From JANQLU01 sp964434955 (lineage in GTDB: Bacteria; Planctomycetota; Planctomycetia; Pirellulales; Pirellulaceae): a stretch of DNA of 38,756 bases. Shown here in pieces: positions 1 to 9,727 of this stretch. The stretch's first letter is position 1. Every line of letters begins with the position of its first letter. The notes under the pieces are model-generated. The model did not search any database. It was not told the DNA's origin and saw only the letters and a list, made by a program, of their open reading frames with translations. The translations under genes and the position numbers were made by a program. The stretch covers positions 1 through 38,756 of the forward strand of contig CAYSXI010000025.1 of assembly GCA_964434955.1 (NCBI GenBank), read 5' to 3'.

Positions 1-1
1 T

Positions 2-3000
2 GGGTGCATCCTCTATCAATGCCTGACGAATCAGTCAGCATTTCCGGGGTCAAATATTGGTGAATTGATCCGTCGCCAGTCGGAATTCAATCGCCAGGTC
101 AAACTGCCTCGCGCGGACGTTCCATTCGTCGTTGAAAATTTGCTGCAACGTCTCTTGGAGATCGACCCAAAACGCCGATTCAATAGCGCCAAGTCGCTCG
201 CCCACGACCTGACAAAAATTTTGGAGGCCATTCGGGCGGGACAAACGAACCCATCGATTCCTCTAGGAACGACGGAAGTATCGTGCACACTCCGTTCCGC
301 GAGTTTCGTCGGTCGTGAGTTTGAGTTGAATGAAGTGCGGAGAGAAATTCGCGCGCTCAAAAACAGCCGCGGTGGTTTCATTGAGATTGGCGCTCCCTCT
401 GGTGGTGGCAAGACATTTTTTCTTAACCGGATTTCGGAACTCGCTATACGCGAGAATTGTTGGGTTCTGAAAGGGGCCGGGCGAGCCGAAATGGGCCGCG
501 GCTCTTTCGATGTCTTGCAGCCTTTTGTCGCCGAAGTCGGGGACGTGCTGGAATCGGATTCCAAGCTATTGGCCGACGTCGAGAATCAGCTCGGTGAATT
601 CAAGCCGGCAATCAGCCGCGCCTTTCCGGAATTGGGCGAGCGGTTTGGTTGGCTCGAAAGCGACCAAGCCGGTCCCGAAGCATTTGGTGAAGCGCGTTCG
701 ATCGCCGGCGTTGAAGCCTTCTTGCGATTGCTCGGTTCCATTCGCCAACCCATCTTCCTGATTCTTGATGATTGCCAATGGGCAGACGATTCCACGCTCA
801 AACTGATTGACGTTTGGAACAAACGTGTTCGTCGAGCGGAATCCCAGAGTGACGTTTGCCTGGTTGTCGCCTACCGTTCGGACGAAGTTTCCTCGCAGCA
901 TCCGCTTTCCCAGTTGGTTCCAAGCACGACCGTCAAACTCGAACCTCTGAATCGAGTCCAGGTCATCGAGCTGGCACAATCCATGGCCGGCAAGCTTCCG
1001 GAAAAAGCGGTCAATCTGATTTGTGATATGGCAAACGGGAGCCCGTTTTTCGTAACCGCCATCATTCACGGAATGGTGGAGTCAGGTGCGCTCGCGAAGT
1101 CATCCGGTGGGTGGGCCATCGATGAAGTCGCGATACGAGACTTTCAGTCATCGAGTGAATCCGGCGACTTCTTGGCGCAACGAATCAAGTTGCTGTCACC
1201 GGAGACCGCCCAATTTTTGACCGTCGGAGCGGTGCTCGGCAAAGAATTCGATATCAATATTATTTCTTCATTGCTTTCGGCGACCCCGGACGAAATTCAA
1301 GCGACTTTGCATGAGCTTCAACGCCGACACCTCGCCTGGATCAGGAAGTCCGATCAGAAATGCGTGTTCTTCCACGACAAAATTCGGGAAGCGGCACTGG
1401 ATACGCTTTCGGATTTCGAACGTCGTCGAATGCACCTCCGGGTAGCCGAACATCTGCAACAACTTAGCGGCAACTGGATCATTGACCTTGCCTATCACTT
1501 CGATGCCGCCGGGGAAAGTCAACGTGCGTTGGAGTATGCGCTGATATCCGCCGAGCGAGCGCGAAGTCAGCATTCGCTTCAGCTGGCAGTTGAACAATAC
1601 CGAATCGCCGCGCGGGCCAAGGACAAGGTCGACGACACAACGCGGTTTCGAATTTACGAAGGGCTCGGGCATGTATTGCTTTTGATGGGCAAATACGATG
1701 AAGCTGAGCAGAATCTGTCGACCGCCGAGAAATTGGCCAAGTCCTCGATCGAGCGCGCCAAGATCATCAATCAGATGGGTGACTTGGAATTCAAACGTGG
1801 AAACATGGATCGTTCCGTGCAACGCGTTGAAGCTGCCTTACGGATCACCGGTGCCTATGTGCCCAAGTACGAAGTGATGGTTGTCGCGCTGTTGCTCTTC
1901 GAAGTTTTTATTCAGTTTTTGCACACGGTCCTGCCAAGATTTTTTGTCGGGCGTTATCGCCGCTTGCCCACCGAAAAAGAGCGTTTGCTGTTGGAGCTTC
2001 GAAGTCGTTACGCGCATTCATGCTGGTTCGGACGCAGTAAAGCTCGCTGCATGTGGACTCATTTTCGAACCATCAATCACGCCGAACGATTCTTGCCAAC
2101 GCCGCAACTCGCCATGGCCTATTCGGATCACGCACCGGCAATGAGCTTGATGCCCTACGCGAGTCGGGGAATCGCCTACGCGCGCAAGTCGTTCGAAATT
2201 CGGAAATCGTTTGGCGATATCTGGGGGCAAGGACAATCGCTGCATTACATGGCAATCGTGCTTTATGGGGCCTCAAGATTTGAAGAAGCGATCGACGTCG
2301 GGCGAAAAGCTGTGGCGCTCCTGCAACGAACTGGGGACTTCTGGGAAGTCCACATGTGTCGCTATCAAATCGCAGCCGCACTCTATCGCCTGGGCCGATT
2401 CGAAGAAGCCAAAAAAGAAGCCAAGCAGATTCACCAATCGGGTCTGGAGCTTGGCGACCACCAAGCCTCGGCGATCAGCTTGGACGTATGGGCCCGAACC
2501 GAGTTGGGGAATCCCTCGCAGGAAATTTTTGACATCGAAATTCAGCGTGAGCGTTTTGATGCTCAGGGCACGTCGCAGCTGTTGCTGGGGCAAGGTGTTA
2601 AGCTTCACGGTCAAGGGAAATACCGCGAGGCAGCCGCGACTTTTCGTCAGGCACTTAAAGTGGCGGCCGTCAATGGAATTCGAATCACCTACGTGATAAC
2701 CAACTTCGCCTGGTTGGCGACGACCCTCCGCTGCCTTTCGGAATCCATGCCTTCCTACTGCACTCATGAAAAAACCAAAACGCTTGAACAGGCCAAGCGT
2801 GCGGCTCGCAAAGCGGTAAGTTTCAGTCGACTATTCAAGAACGACTTGCCACATGCCCTTCGCGAACTTGGCTTGATTGAGACGCTCAGTGGCCAGGCAG
2901 CCCGTGGACGTCGGCTTATCCAGAAAAGTATCAAAGTTGCCTTGCGATTCGGATTTGCGAACGAAGCGGAACTGAGTCGTTTTGCGCTGAAGGTCATTTC

Positions 3001-5308
3001 CAGCGACGGCGAGAATCAGGAAATGATCCATGGTGAAGTTGCAGGGATCAAAACGGCAAATCACATGTTTGTCTTGCCCCAGGTCCAGGTGCACGCCAAC
3101 CAGACGGACGCCACCATGTCGATGGCCGACCAGTTCAACGGTGTGATGAGCGCAGGGCGGCAAATTACTTCCGCTCTATCCAATGATGAGATCCTGGAAA
3201 ACGTCCAGCAGGTTTCGCTACGCTTACTTCGCGCGCAGCACGGTCAGATCATTCCAATCGATGATTTTTGCGACGATACCGTGATCGAGTTACGGAACAA
3301 GCATGATCTTTGCTCGACCCGGGCGCAACTGATCAACCTTGCGATCTCAGAGAATCACACGGTGATCCTGCGAAAGTCTGAAAATGATACCGAAGGTGGT
3401 TTCTCGCCCGACCCCATTCGCTCCGCCATGGCCACCCCCATTTTTGTCCGCGGGGAAATTTGTTATTGCCTCGTTGCGACCCATCATGAGATCAGTGACT
3501 TCTTTAAAGAAAAAGAAGAACGGCTGGCCGAGTTTATCGCGACGATTGCCGGGGCGGCACTGGAAAACGCTGATGGGTTCGCCCAGCTCCAGCACCTGAA
3601 TGAAACCCTGGAACATCGGGTTGAACAGAGAACTTCCGACTTGCGTTACCGAGCCGCTGAATTGGCCACGGCCAACTCCAAATTGAAACGGGTTGCATTC
3701 GACCTGACCAAGGCGCGGCAGGAGTTGGAAATCGCAAAACGAAAAGCGGAAGGTGCCAATGAAGCAAAGAGCGAATTCCTGGCGACGATGAGCCATGAGA
3801 TTCGAACGCCCATGAATGCGGTGATTGGCATGACGGAATTGTGCCTTGCGACCGAATTGACCAGTGTGCAACAGGATTATCTTGGCACGGTGAAGCAATC
3901 CGCGACAGCCTTGCTCCGCCTGTTGAATGACATACTGGATTTTTCAAAAATTGAGGCCAAGAAACTTGAGCTGGAGTCCATTTCATTTGACTTCCGCGAG
4001 GCGATTGAAGACTCCTGCAATTCATTGAATATCAATGCGTTGAAAAAAGGGTTGGAGCTGATCTGCCAGGTGGATCCGCAAATCCCAAGCCGACTCATTG
4101 GCGATTCCGGGCGGCTGCGTCAGGTGCTGATCAACTTGATTGGCAACGCCATCAAGTTTACCGAAGAGGGGGAAGTATTCGTCAGCGTTGACTTGATGAA
4201 ACACAATGAGCGTGAAACCGAACTGCATTTCACCGTTCAGGATACGGGCATCGGGATTCCAAAATCGAAAACGAAAAACATCTTCGAGAGTTTCCGGCAG
4301 GCCGACAGTTCAACCACTCGTCGCTATGGGGGAACGGGACTTGGGCTCGCAATTACCAGTCGAATCGTTTCGCTCATGAAAGGGCGAATCTGGGTGGAGA
4401 GCGAAGAAGGTCAAGGCAGTCGTTTTCAGTTTACTTGCGTCTTGCAAAACCCGGGCGAAGATGAAGTTGCCGCTTTGTCCGAGTCAAAAATCGACTTGTC
4501 CAAGGCGACCGCCAAAATTGTCTGCAAGCGACACCATACCGCCGATGTCGTCGCATCGTTTTTTGATTCCATGCACTGCAAGAACATCGAGCTCTTCGCT
4601 GAAGATCGGGTTTCGGCGTTTGATCCGCGAACCGTCGGTGGTCGAAACCACCAATGGCTGATATTGGATGCCGAATGCATGGATCTCCTATCCCATGAGG
4701 ATTGGGAATACGTCAATCGTTCGCCAAAGTTCGATCATGTGAAGCTAATCGTCTTGTGTCGGAGTGATAGTCTTTCGATTCAATCCAGGTTCCAAAGAAA
4801 GGATGTCGAGTTTGTCATCAAACCGGTACGGAGTGAAAACTTGATTACTTCGGTCGAGCGACTTCTGGCTTCAAAACCGGCCAAGGAACAGAGAGAGAAA
4901 AGTCTTTCAACGGTGACGGCAAGCGAGCTTTCGCTGAACATCCTGCTCGCAGAAGACGTCAAGGTTAATCAGAAAGTTGCCGTGGGGCTCCTGAAGCTTA
5001 TGGGGCATCAGGTTGAAGTTGCCAACAACGGCGTCGAAGTCCTCGAGCAAATTCAAAAACAAGATTTCGACGTCATTTTGATGGATATCGAGATGCCTGA
5101 AATGGACGGTATCGAAGCCACCGAAAAGGTGCGAGAAATCGAAGCGGGTGGTTCACGAAAAACACCCATCATCGCGATGACAGCCCACGTCGTTCAGGAC
5201 GTCGAACGGCGATGCCAGGATGTGGGAATGGATGGATACATCAGCAAGCCGATCGATGCGGAAAAGGTTGGCCAGATCATTTCGCAAGTTGTGTCTCAGC
5301 AAAGATAG
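2..5308 (+). CDS. Ser/Thr kinase-AAA-TPR-GAF hybrid histidine kinase (5' partial)
   Basis: The frame is open from the first bases, so the gene starts outside the window; 1768 codons are visible. The first ~65 residues match the C-lobe of an eukaryotic-type Ser/Thr kinase (GCILYQCLTN, later LLEIDPKRRF). Next comes an AAA_16-type ATPase with FVGRE at about nt 305, Walker A GAPSGGGKT near 388-414 and Walker B LILDDCQWAD near 755-785. A TPR-like helical stretch covers about 1500-3000, a GAF-like domain 3120-3570 and a coiled coil 3590-3770. The HisKA box SHEIRTPMN has its phospho-His codon at 3794-3796. The HATPase shows NAIKF, DTGIGIP and GGTGLGLAI. A degenerate receiver (about 4500-4880) precedes a good one with its phospho-Asp codon at 5084-5086 (ILMDIEMPEMDG). 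It is a soluble multi-input sensor combining Ser/Thr and His-Asp signalling. Ligand and targets are unknown. It converges with the primase-HAD gene 25 bp away. Confidence 0.93.
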   Translation, partial: GCILYQCLTNQSAFPGSNIGELIRRQSEFNRQVKLPRADVPFVVENLLQRLLEIDPKRRFNSAKSLAHDLTKILEAIRAGQTNPSIPLGTTEVSCTLRSASFVGREFELNEVRREIRALKNSRGGFIEIGAPSGGGKTFFLNRISELAIRENCWVLKGAGRAEMGRGSFDVLQPFVAEVGDVLESDSKLLADVENQLGEFKPAISRAFPELGERFGWLESDQAGPEAFGEARSIAGVEAFLRLLGSIRQPIFLILDDCQWADDSTLKLIDVWNKRVRRAESQSDVCLVVAYRSDEVSSQHPLSQLVPSTTVKLEPLNRVQVIELAQSMAGKLPEKAVNLICDMANGSPFFVTAIIHGMVESGALAKSSGGWAIDEVAIRDFQSSSESGDFLAQRIKLLSPETAQFLTVGAVLGKEFDINIISSLLSATPDEIQATLHELQRRHLAWIRKSDQKCVFFHDKIREAALDTLSDFERRRMHLRVAEHLQQLSGNWIIDLAYHFDAAGESQRALEYALISAERARSQHSLQLAVEQYRIAARAKDKVDDTTRFRIYEGLGHVLLLMGKYDEAEQNLSTAEKLAKSSIERAKIINQMGDLEFKRGNMDRSVQRVEAALRITGAYVPKYEVMVVALLLFEVFIQFLHTVLPRFFVGRYRRLPTEKERLLLELRSRYAHSCWFGRSKARCMWTHFRTINHAERFLPTPQLAMAYSDHAPAMSLMPYASRGIAYARKSFEIRKSFGDIWGQGQSLHYMAIVLYGASRFEEAIDVGRKAVALLQRTGDFWEVHMCRYQIAAALYRLGRFEEAKKEAKQIHQSGLELGDHQASAISLDVWARTELGNPSQEIFDIEIQRERFDAQGTSQLLLGQGVKLHGQGKYREAAATFRQALKVAAVNGIRITYVITNFAWLATTLRCLSESMPSYCTHEKTKTLEQAKRAARKAVSFSRLFKNDLPHALRELGLIETLSGQAARGRRLIQKSIKVALRFGFANEAELSRFALKVISSDGENQEMIHGEVAGIKTANHMFVLPQVQVHANQTDATMSMADQFNGVMSAGRQITSALSNDEILENVQQVSLRLLRAQHGQIIPIDDFCDDTVIELRNKHDLCSTRAQLINLAISENHTVILRKSENDTEGGFSPDPIRSAMATPIFVRGEICYCLVATHHEISDFFKEKEERLAEFIATIAGAALENADGFAQLQHLNETLEHRVEQRTSDLRYRAAELATANSKLKRVAFDLTKARQELEIAKRKAEGANEAKSEFLATMSHEIRTPMNAVIGMTELCLATELTSVQQDYLGTVKQSATALLRLLNDILDFSKIEAKKLELESISFDFREAIEDSCNSLNINALKKGLELICQVDPQIPSRLIGDSGRLRQVLINLIGNAIKFTEEGEVFVSVDLMKHNERETELHFTVQDTGIGIPKSKTKNIFESFRQADSSTTRRYGGTGLGLAITSRIVSLMKGRIWVESEEGQGSRFQFTCVLQNPGEDEVAALSESKIDLSKATAKIVCKRHHTADVVASFFDSMHCKNIELFAEDRVSAFDPRTVGGRNHQWLILDAECMDLLSHEDWEYVNRSPKFDHVKLIVLCRSDSLSIQSRFQRKDVEFVIKPVRSENLITSVERLLASKPAKEQREKSLSTVTASELSLNILLAEDVKVNQKVAVGLLKLMGHQVEVANNGVEVLEQIQKQDFDVILMDIEMPEMDGIEATEKVREIEAGGSRKTPIIAMTAHVVQDVERRCQDVGMDGYISKPIDAEKVGQIISQVVSQQR

Positions 5309-5333
5309 TGGTTTCCAGCCCCTTCCGCGGTGC

Positions 5334-6425
5334 TCACTTCCGGAATTCGTGAACACTGGCGATGGTCTCATCCCAGTCGCCCGTAAAGGGCACCGCTCGA
5401 TCGTCCACGTAAACAAAGGCCGGTGGCTTGTGCATGCAAACGTCATCCACTTCGATGTCATTTTGCAAAAGCCAATTCTTGATTGCCTGCACGCCTTCTT
5501 CATCCTGGCAACGCGCGGAATGAACGACCACTCGAAAGCTGCGACGAAGCCGTTCTATCGCTTCCTTGGTTCGGTGAATTGGCGGATCAGGAATGACCGT
5601 ATGTCCTTTCCACCCGGAGCGGTACGAGTGAATCACGCCATCAAAGTCGAGACAAACCGTCTTTTTGCGATGCTGGATTCCATGACTCGTCAGGAGCTCA
5701 ACGGAGCCGCGTTGGGTTCGCAGAATCCGATCGATCGCATCGAAGCCTTCTAGCCAAGCGTCGTCCAAACCCGGGTCGTCATTCCAGACCTTCGTGTAAT
5801 GCTCGCGCGAATGATGGCGGCCGAAAAGTCGCAACCAACTCCCGTAGTGATTGTGCTGGTAGCGCGCGGGGAACATGTCCGGCACCGCATCCAGACCAAT
5901 TCGGTCAAAATCTGCCACCGACTGCTCGACAAATTTACGAACGCTGTTGACCATCATTGGTTGGTCAAAAATGACCCAAATGTGGAAGCCTCCTTTCCCA
6001 TTCGAATCGAGGAGAAGCGGGTCCATCCCCATGGCGACAAACTTGTCATACCATTTTCGTGCGGCAACAAAATTTCCCTCGCGCGTGACGGACAAGTCGT
6101 CTTCGTCATGCAGGTCAATATCGATCGCAAACCATCGGCAGCTGCCATCGCTCCCGGCGCTATGCAAGCCAAGCACTCCCCCGCCCTCTTTGGCGCGGAA
6201 GTGTTTTTCTAGCGAGGAAACCCCAAGAAAGACTTTCCCCCGCTCGTCGCGAAAGGGAGCCGTGATGGCATTATTCTTGATGCCCGCTTCGCTGATCCGG
6301 TAGCGCGTTGGAAGGTAGCGGCCCCAGACGTCGGTACGATTGACCAAGTTGGTCATCGTCCAGTGGGCCAGTTCGGTTGCCCGTTCACTCCACTCATTGG
6401 CGATCTGTTGAAAGTATCCGGACAC
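5334..6425 (-). CDS. AEP-type primase/polymerase domain fused to HAD phosphatase domain
   Basis: This 363-residue protein starts at GTG (6425); no better ATG precedes its conserved region. Residues ~30-240 look like an archaeo-eukaryotic primase. They carry the metal-binding motif FAIDIDLH (D102, D104), the SNGKGGFHIW motif with H148, and a downstream FPARY...LFGRHH region. Residues ~256-363 look like a HAD phosphatase of the kind common in phages: CLDFDGVIHS (D260, D262), VVHSARC (S303), K333 in MHKPPAF and YVDDRAVPF (D341, D342). All expected HAD catalytic positions are present. The gene lies 42 bp downstream of the addA-like gene on the same strand, so it is probably the last gene of an addB-addA operon. 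By analogy with LigD, which joins an AEP polymerase to a phosphoesterase, it may clean and fill DNA ends; this is inference. It could also be a primase of a mobile element or conflict system, but no helicase or integrase is nearby. Confidence 0.75.
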   Translation of the reverse strand: MSGYFQQIANEWSERATELAHWTMTNLVNRTDVWGRYLPTRYRISEAGIKNNAITAPFRDERGKVFLGVSSLEKHFRAKEGGGVLGLHSAGSDGSCRWFAIDIDLHDEDDLSVTREGNFVAARKWYDKFVAMGMDPLLLDSNGKGGFHIWVIFDQPMMVNSVRKFVEQSVADFDRIGLDAVPDMFPARYQHNHYGSWLRLFGRHHSREHYTKVWNDDPGLDDAWLEGFDAIDRILRTQRGSVELLTSHGIQHRKKTVCLDFDGVIHSYRSGWKGHTVIPDPPIHRTKEAIERLRRSFRVVVHSARCQDEEGVQAIKNWLLQNDIEVDDVCMHKPPAFVYVDDRAVPFTGDWDETIASVHEFRK

Positions 6426-6467
6426 GCGAAAAGCTATGGGAAAGCGGCGAACGAAAGATGTTAATGT

Positions 6468-9400
6468 TCAGCTATTGTAGCCGGACAAGGATGAATTGTT
6501 GACAACACCAATCAAGTCGTAGTTGACAAAAAACAACCGGCAGGAAATGTCGGCATCCGATAGTCCAAAGATCCCGCGAATTGCATTTCGATATTCGACG
6601 AGTTGGTGTCGATGAGAATCGATCTTTGTCGCCGTGATTTCTTGATCCGTTGCATCAAATACATCGGTTTTGAAATCGATGATGTCAGCGGCCACGACCG
6701 CGCCCCGTTGTTTGGCCAGGATCAAACGGTCGATGGTGCCGGAAACCAATTCTCGCTCATCGGGAAAGACAAATTCGAATTCGGTCTTTACCTCGAGTTG
6801 ATCCCATGATTTTCCGGAAAACGGAGTTCGTTGCGGATCCGAGTACGCGGCTGCTTGCAAGTTCGCGCGGGTGTTGGGAGCCTGGAGCATTGTTTCGAAA
6901 TTGCCGAGTTCCGTTTCCAGATCGAGGTTGCCCAATGTCACATTGCGTGCGGCATCGATAAGCGACTCTCTTTTTGGTAAGCCACCGTCCAACCATCCAA
7001 TCTGCTGAACCCACAGATGAAAAAGGGTTCCGCGGGCGGCCGATTCCAGGTTACGTAAATTCAAGAAATCCGCAGCTCGAATGTTGCGATCGTTGGGGGA
7101 TGCAAGGTTCGCAAACTTCGCGGTCGAAGCCGATGCAACGTAGTCCCTTGCCAACGGGTCGGAGGGAGTGCGAATGCGATTGCTTCTGGTGATTTCTGTA
7201 TCTGACTTTTGCTTGAAACAAATGGCGGCCGGGACCTGGATTTTTTGGGCCGGCTGATCCTGTTCCAAATTCGAGTCATCGGGTTGCGATGTTTCCCAAT
7301 CAGGATTGCCCATCCGGAAAATTTCCATTTCGGCATCCGGTTCGATTTCCGGGACAACGGCGTTCGTAACAAGCCGACTCACATTCCCGGTGGCCTGCCG
7401 CCCCGGATGGACGACCAAATGCAATGCATGGACGGCACGCGTGAGAGCTACATAGAGAAGGCATAATTCTCCCGTCACATCGTCCAGGGTTGCTTGATCA
7501 AAAAGTGAGATCAGATCGGGCGTGAGCAGGGAGCGAATCTCCTTTCGGCAATGTCGGCTAATTTGACTAACGGGTTCCGAAGGCGAGTCTCTTTTGAATA
7601 CGCATTGTTTGAATTGCGAGACAATTTTTCCATCGATGTCGGGCAATACAACGACGTCAAACTCCAGTCCCTTGGATTGATGAACGGTCATCACTCGGAT
7701 CCGGGCATTGGTCGGGTCCGGAACCCGTTTGCTTTCCACAAAGTGAACAAAGTTGGTCGGTCGAAGTGTCGCGTTTTCCTGATAGGTGTAGGCGAGCTGA
7801 ACCAATTGTTGAATTCGTCGTCGCTGTCTTTCGTTACAAAAAGGAATGACCAGGTTCGCGTAACTTGCCAACGTGGGGCCATATCCGGATTGCGATAATT
7901 CGGCGCGAATCGTTTGCGAAAGTTCCCATGCCTGTTGGGGGTCGCGATGATTCTCCAGTGAAATCTGCTTTGCGATTGGGCTCGTGGCGAGATGAAAGCG
8001 GGCGACCGTGTCCCCGGGATGGTCTGCGATTTTGATCAGGGAAAGCAGGATCTGAACGGCAGCAGAATCGGAGAGTTGATTGCCGCCCCGCTCTTCACTG
8101 GCCGGGATGCCCGACTTGCGTATGTGGCCGACGATTTCGGCGACAGCCGCATTTCGGCGAACCAGGACTCCAATCGTCACGTCACTGGTCGCGTCGTGGA
8201 TTTGCTGGATTCTTTTGGCCGCATGTTTCCAGTTGATCGACGACCATTTTTCTCCTTCCTGGGGGAACGGTCCGGTTTCAATTTGGACGAACCCTTCAAG
8301 TTCCTGCCGTTCGGTTTCATGGCTCGGAAACGACTCGCTGAACTTGGTCACAGCCGCCTCGGCCCGCCCCAGGTTTTTGTGTCGTGTCATGCCCTGAAAA
8401 ACCTGGTTGACGAAGTCAATGATCACTGGCGACGAGCGGTAACTCTTCACGAGATTTTGCTCGTCCAGTTCGCCAAGTTTTTCCGGCAACGCATCAAAGA
8501 TTTCTGCCCGGCCACCGCGCCAACCATAGATCGCCTGCTTGGGATCGCCGACACAGAAGAATGAAGTCTTCCCTCCCATAAAGAAAAACGAACGTTGGTC
8601 TTCCGGATGAGTCAGCTGACTTGCAAGAGGTTGGATGACTTTCCATTGGTCCAGCGAGGTGTCCTGGAACTCATCCAGAAGCAGGTGGGCCACCTGGCTG
8701 TCGAGACGAAAGCTGTTCAAATGAATCGATTTCAATTCAGCGAAACGACTTAAACGAAACGTAACATCGTCAAAACGGAAAGCTCGCTCGCTTACCTTTT
8801 CCGACACGTATTCCCGGTCAAATAGATCAAGCAATTGATAGGTCGCCCACGTCTGGCTTGCCAACTCGTTGATGAGCATCGCCTGGGCGTGATCGATCAG
8901 CTTCTGATAGGTCGCGATCGACTCCGGCGAGTATTTTTTCTTGTAATACTCGTCGTGCCCTTCGACGATCCGTTTTACATTTCCTTTTTCAATAAACTTT
9001 TCCCAGTTCTTCTCGTGCGCCATTTCACGCTCGTACTGGAAGGCTTTGTCGATTCTCTTATCGGTGGGCAATTCAACTTGATCAAACGCTTCAATGGCTT
9101 GCCGAAGTTCAGAAACGCCCAAGGTTTCCAACTTGGGGAATTTCCGCCAAGCCGTTTCCTCCGATTCGCGATAGAGGCTGTGGAGATCCCAGATAACGTC
9201 CAGCAGTTGCTGCGTGATGCTTCGGTCGGCTTCGCCTTTAAATAACAGCTTCAAGATTGAAGAAAGTTGGTAGGCGTCATTGCGGAGAATCGCCTGAATC
9301 GATTGAGTTCGAAGCTGTTGATCTTGAACCTCTTCGATGATTTTCCATCCGGGAGGGAGCCCCAGTTCCAAACTGAAGCTGCGTGCAAGTTGCGCGAAAT

Positions 9401-9722
9401 AGCTATCAAGTGTTTCCACCCTCAAGCGGTGAAGCTGAAGCGTCAACTGTTCCAGCAGGTCCAGGCATCGCGGGCGATTCAGGCTGTCATCGTCAATGGC
9501 TTGGCTTAGTTGTGCGCACGCTTCGTCGTTGTCGGCAGCTGCCGCAAGTCGCGACATCACGCGATCCAGAATTTCCCCTGCCGCCATTCGGGTGAAAGTC
9601 ACGGCCAGAATTTGGTCGGGCAAAACGCCTTGATGGAGAAGCTTGATAAACCGGTTCGACAGTTGGTACGTTTTTCCTGTACCAGCCGAAGCACGAATCA
9701 GGATATTGGGGAATTCACTCAT
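6468..9722 (-). CDS. addA: AddA/RecB-like UvrD-family helicase-nuclease
   Basis: This 1084-residue protein is the helicase-nuclease subunit expected in double-strand-break resection. It has Walker A ASAGTGKT (residues 11-18), LLLDEFQDTS near residue 345, GDPKQAIYGWRGGR near 390, VMTVHQSKGLEF and LLYVALTRA, which are SF1A helicase motifs. A C-terminal RecB-type PD-(D/E)XK nuclease is marked by GTIDRL and IIDFKTD near residues 1000-1020. I chose the ATG at 9722, giving MSEFPNILIRASAGTGKT, because the helicase domain begins there. A GTG at 9731 overlaps the upstream stop codon and is an alternative; the open frame further upstream is not protein-like. It follows the addB-like gene by 5 bp and precedes the primase-HAD gene by 42 bp, so co-transcription is likely. 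The partner protein makes AddA a better name than RecB. Confidence 0.9.
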   Translation of the reverse strand: MSEFPNILIRASAGTGKTYQLSNRFIKLLHQGVLPDQILAVTFTRMAAGEILDRVMSRLAAAADNDEACAQLSQAIDDDSLNRPRCLDLLEQLTLQLHRLRVETLDSYFAQLARSFSLELGLPPGWKIIEEVQDQQLRTQSIQAILRNDAYQLSSILKLLFKGEADRSITQQLLDVIWDLHSLYRESEETAWRKFPKLETLGVSELRQAIEAFDQVELPTDKRIDKAFQYEREMAHEKNWEKFIEKGNVKRIVEGHDEYYKKKYSPESIATYQKLIDHAQAMLINELASQTWATYQLLDLFDREYVSEKVSERAFRFDDVTFRLSRFAELKSIHLNSFRLDSQVAHLLLDEFQDTSLDQWKVIQPLASQLTHPEDQRSFFFMGGKTSFFCVGDPKQAIYGWRGGRAEIFDALPEKLGELDEQNLVKSYRSSPVIIDFVNQVFQGMTRHKNLGRAEAAVTKFSESFPSHETERQELEGFVQIETGPFPQEGEKWSSINWKHAAKRIQQIHDATSDVTIGVLVRRNAAVAEIVGHIRKSGIPASEERGGNQLSDSAAVQILLSLIKIADHPGDTVARFHLATSPIAKQISLENHRDPQQAWELSQTIRAELSQSGYGPTLASYANLVIPFCNERQRRRIQQLVQLAYTYQENATLRPTNFVHFVESKRVPDPTNARIRVMTVHQSKGLEFDVVVLPDIDGKIVSQFKQCVFKRDSPSEPVSQISRHCRKEIRSLLTPDLISLFDQATLDDVTGELCLLYVALTRAVHALHLVVHPGRQATGNVSRLVTNAVVPEIEPDAEMEIFRMGNPDWETSQPDDSNLEQDQPAQKIQVPAAICFKQKSDTEITRSNRIRTPSDPLARDYVASASTAKFANLASPNDRNIRAADFLNLRNLESAARGTLFHLWVQQIGWLDGGLPKRESLIDAARNVTLGNLDLETELGNFETMLQAPNTRANLQAAAYSDPQRTPFSGKSWDQLEVKTEFEFVFPDERELVSGTIDRLILAKQRGAVVAADIIDFKTDVFDATDQEITATKIDSHRHQLVEYRNAIRGIFGLSDADISCRLFFVNYDLIGVVNNSSLSGYNS

Positions 9723-9727
9723 GGACG

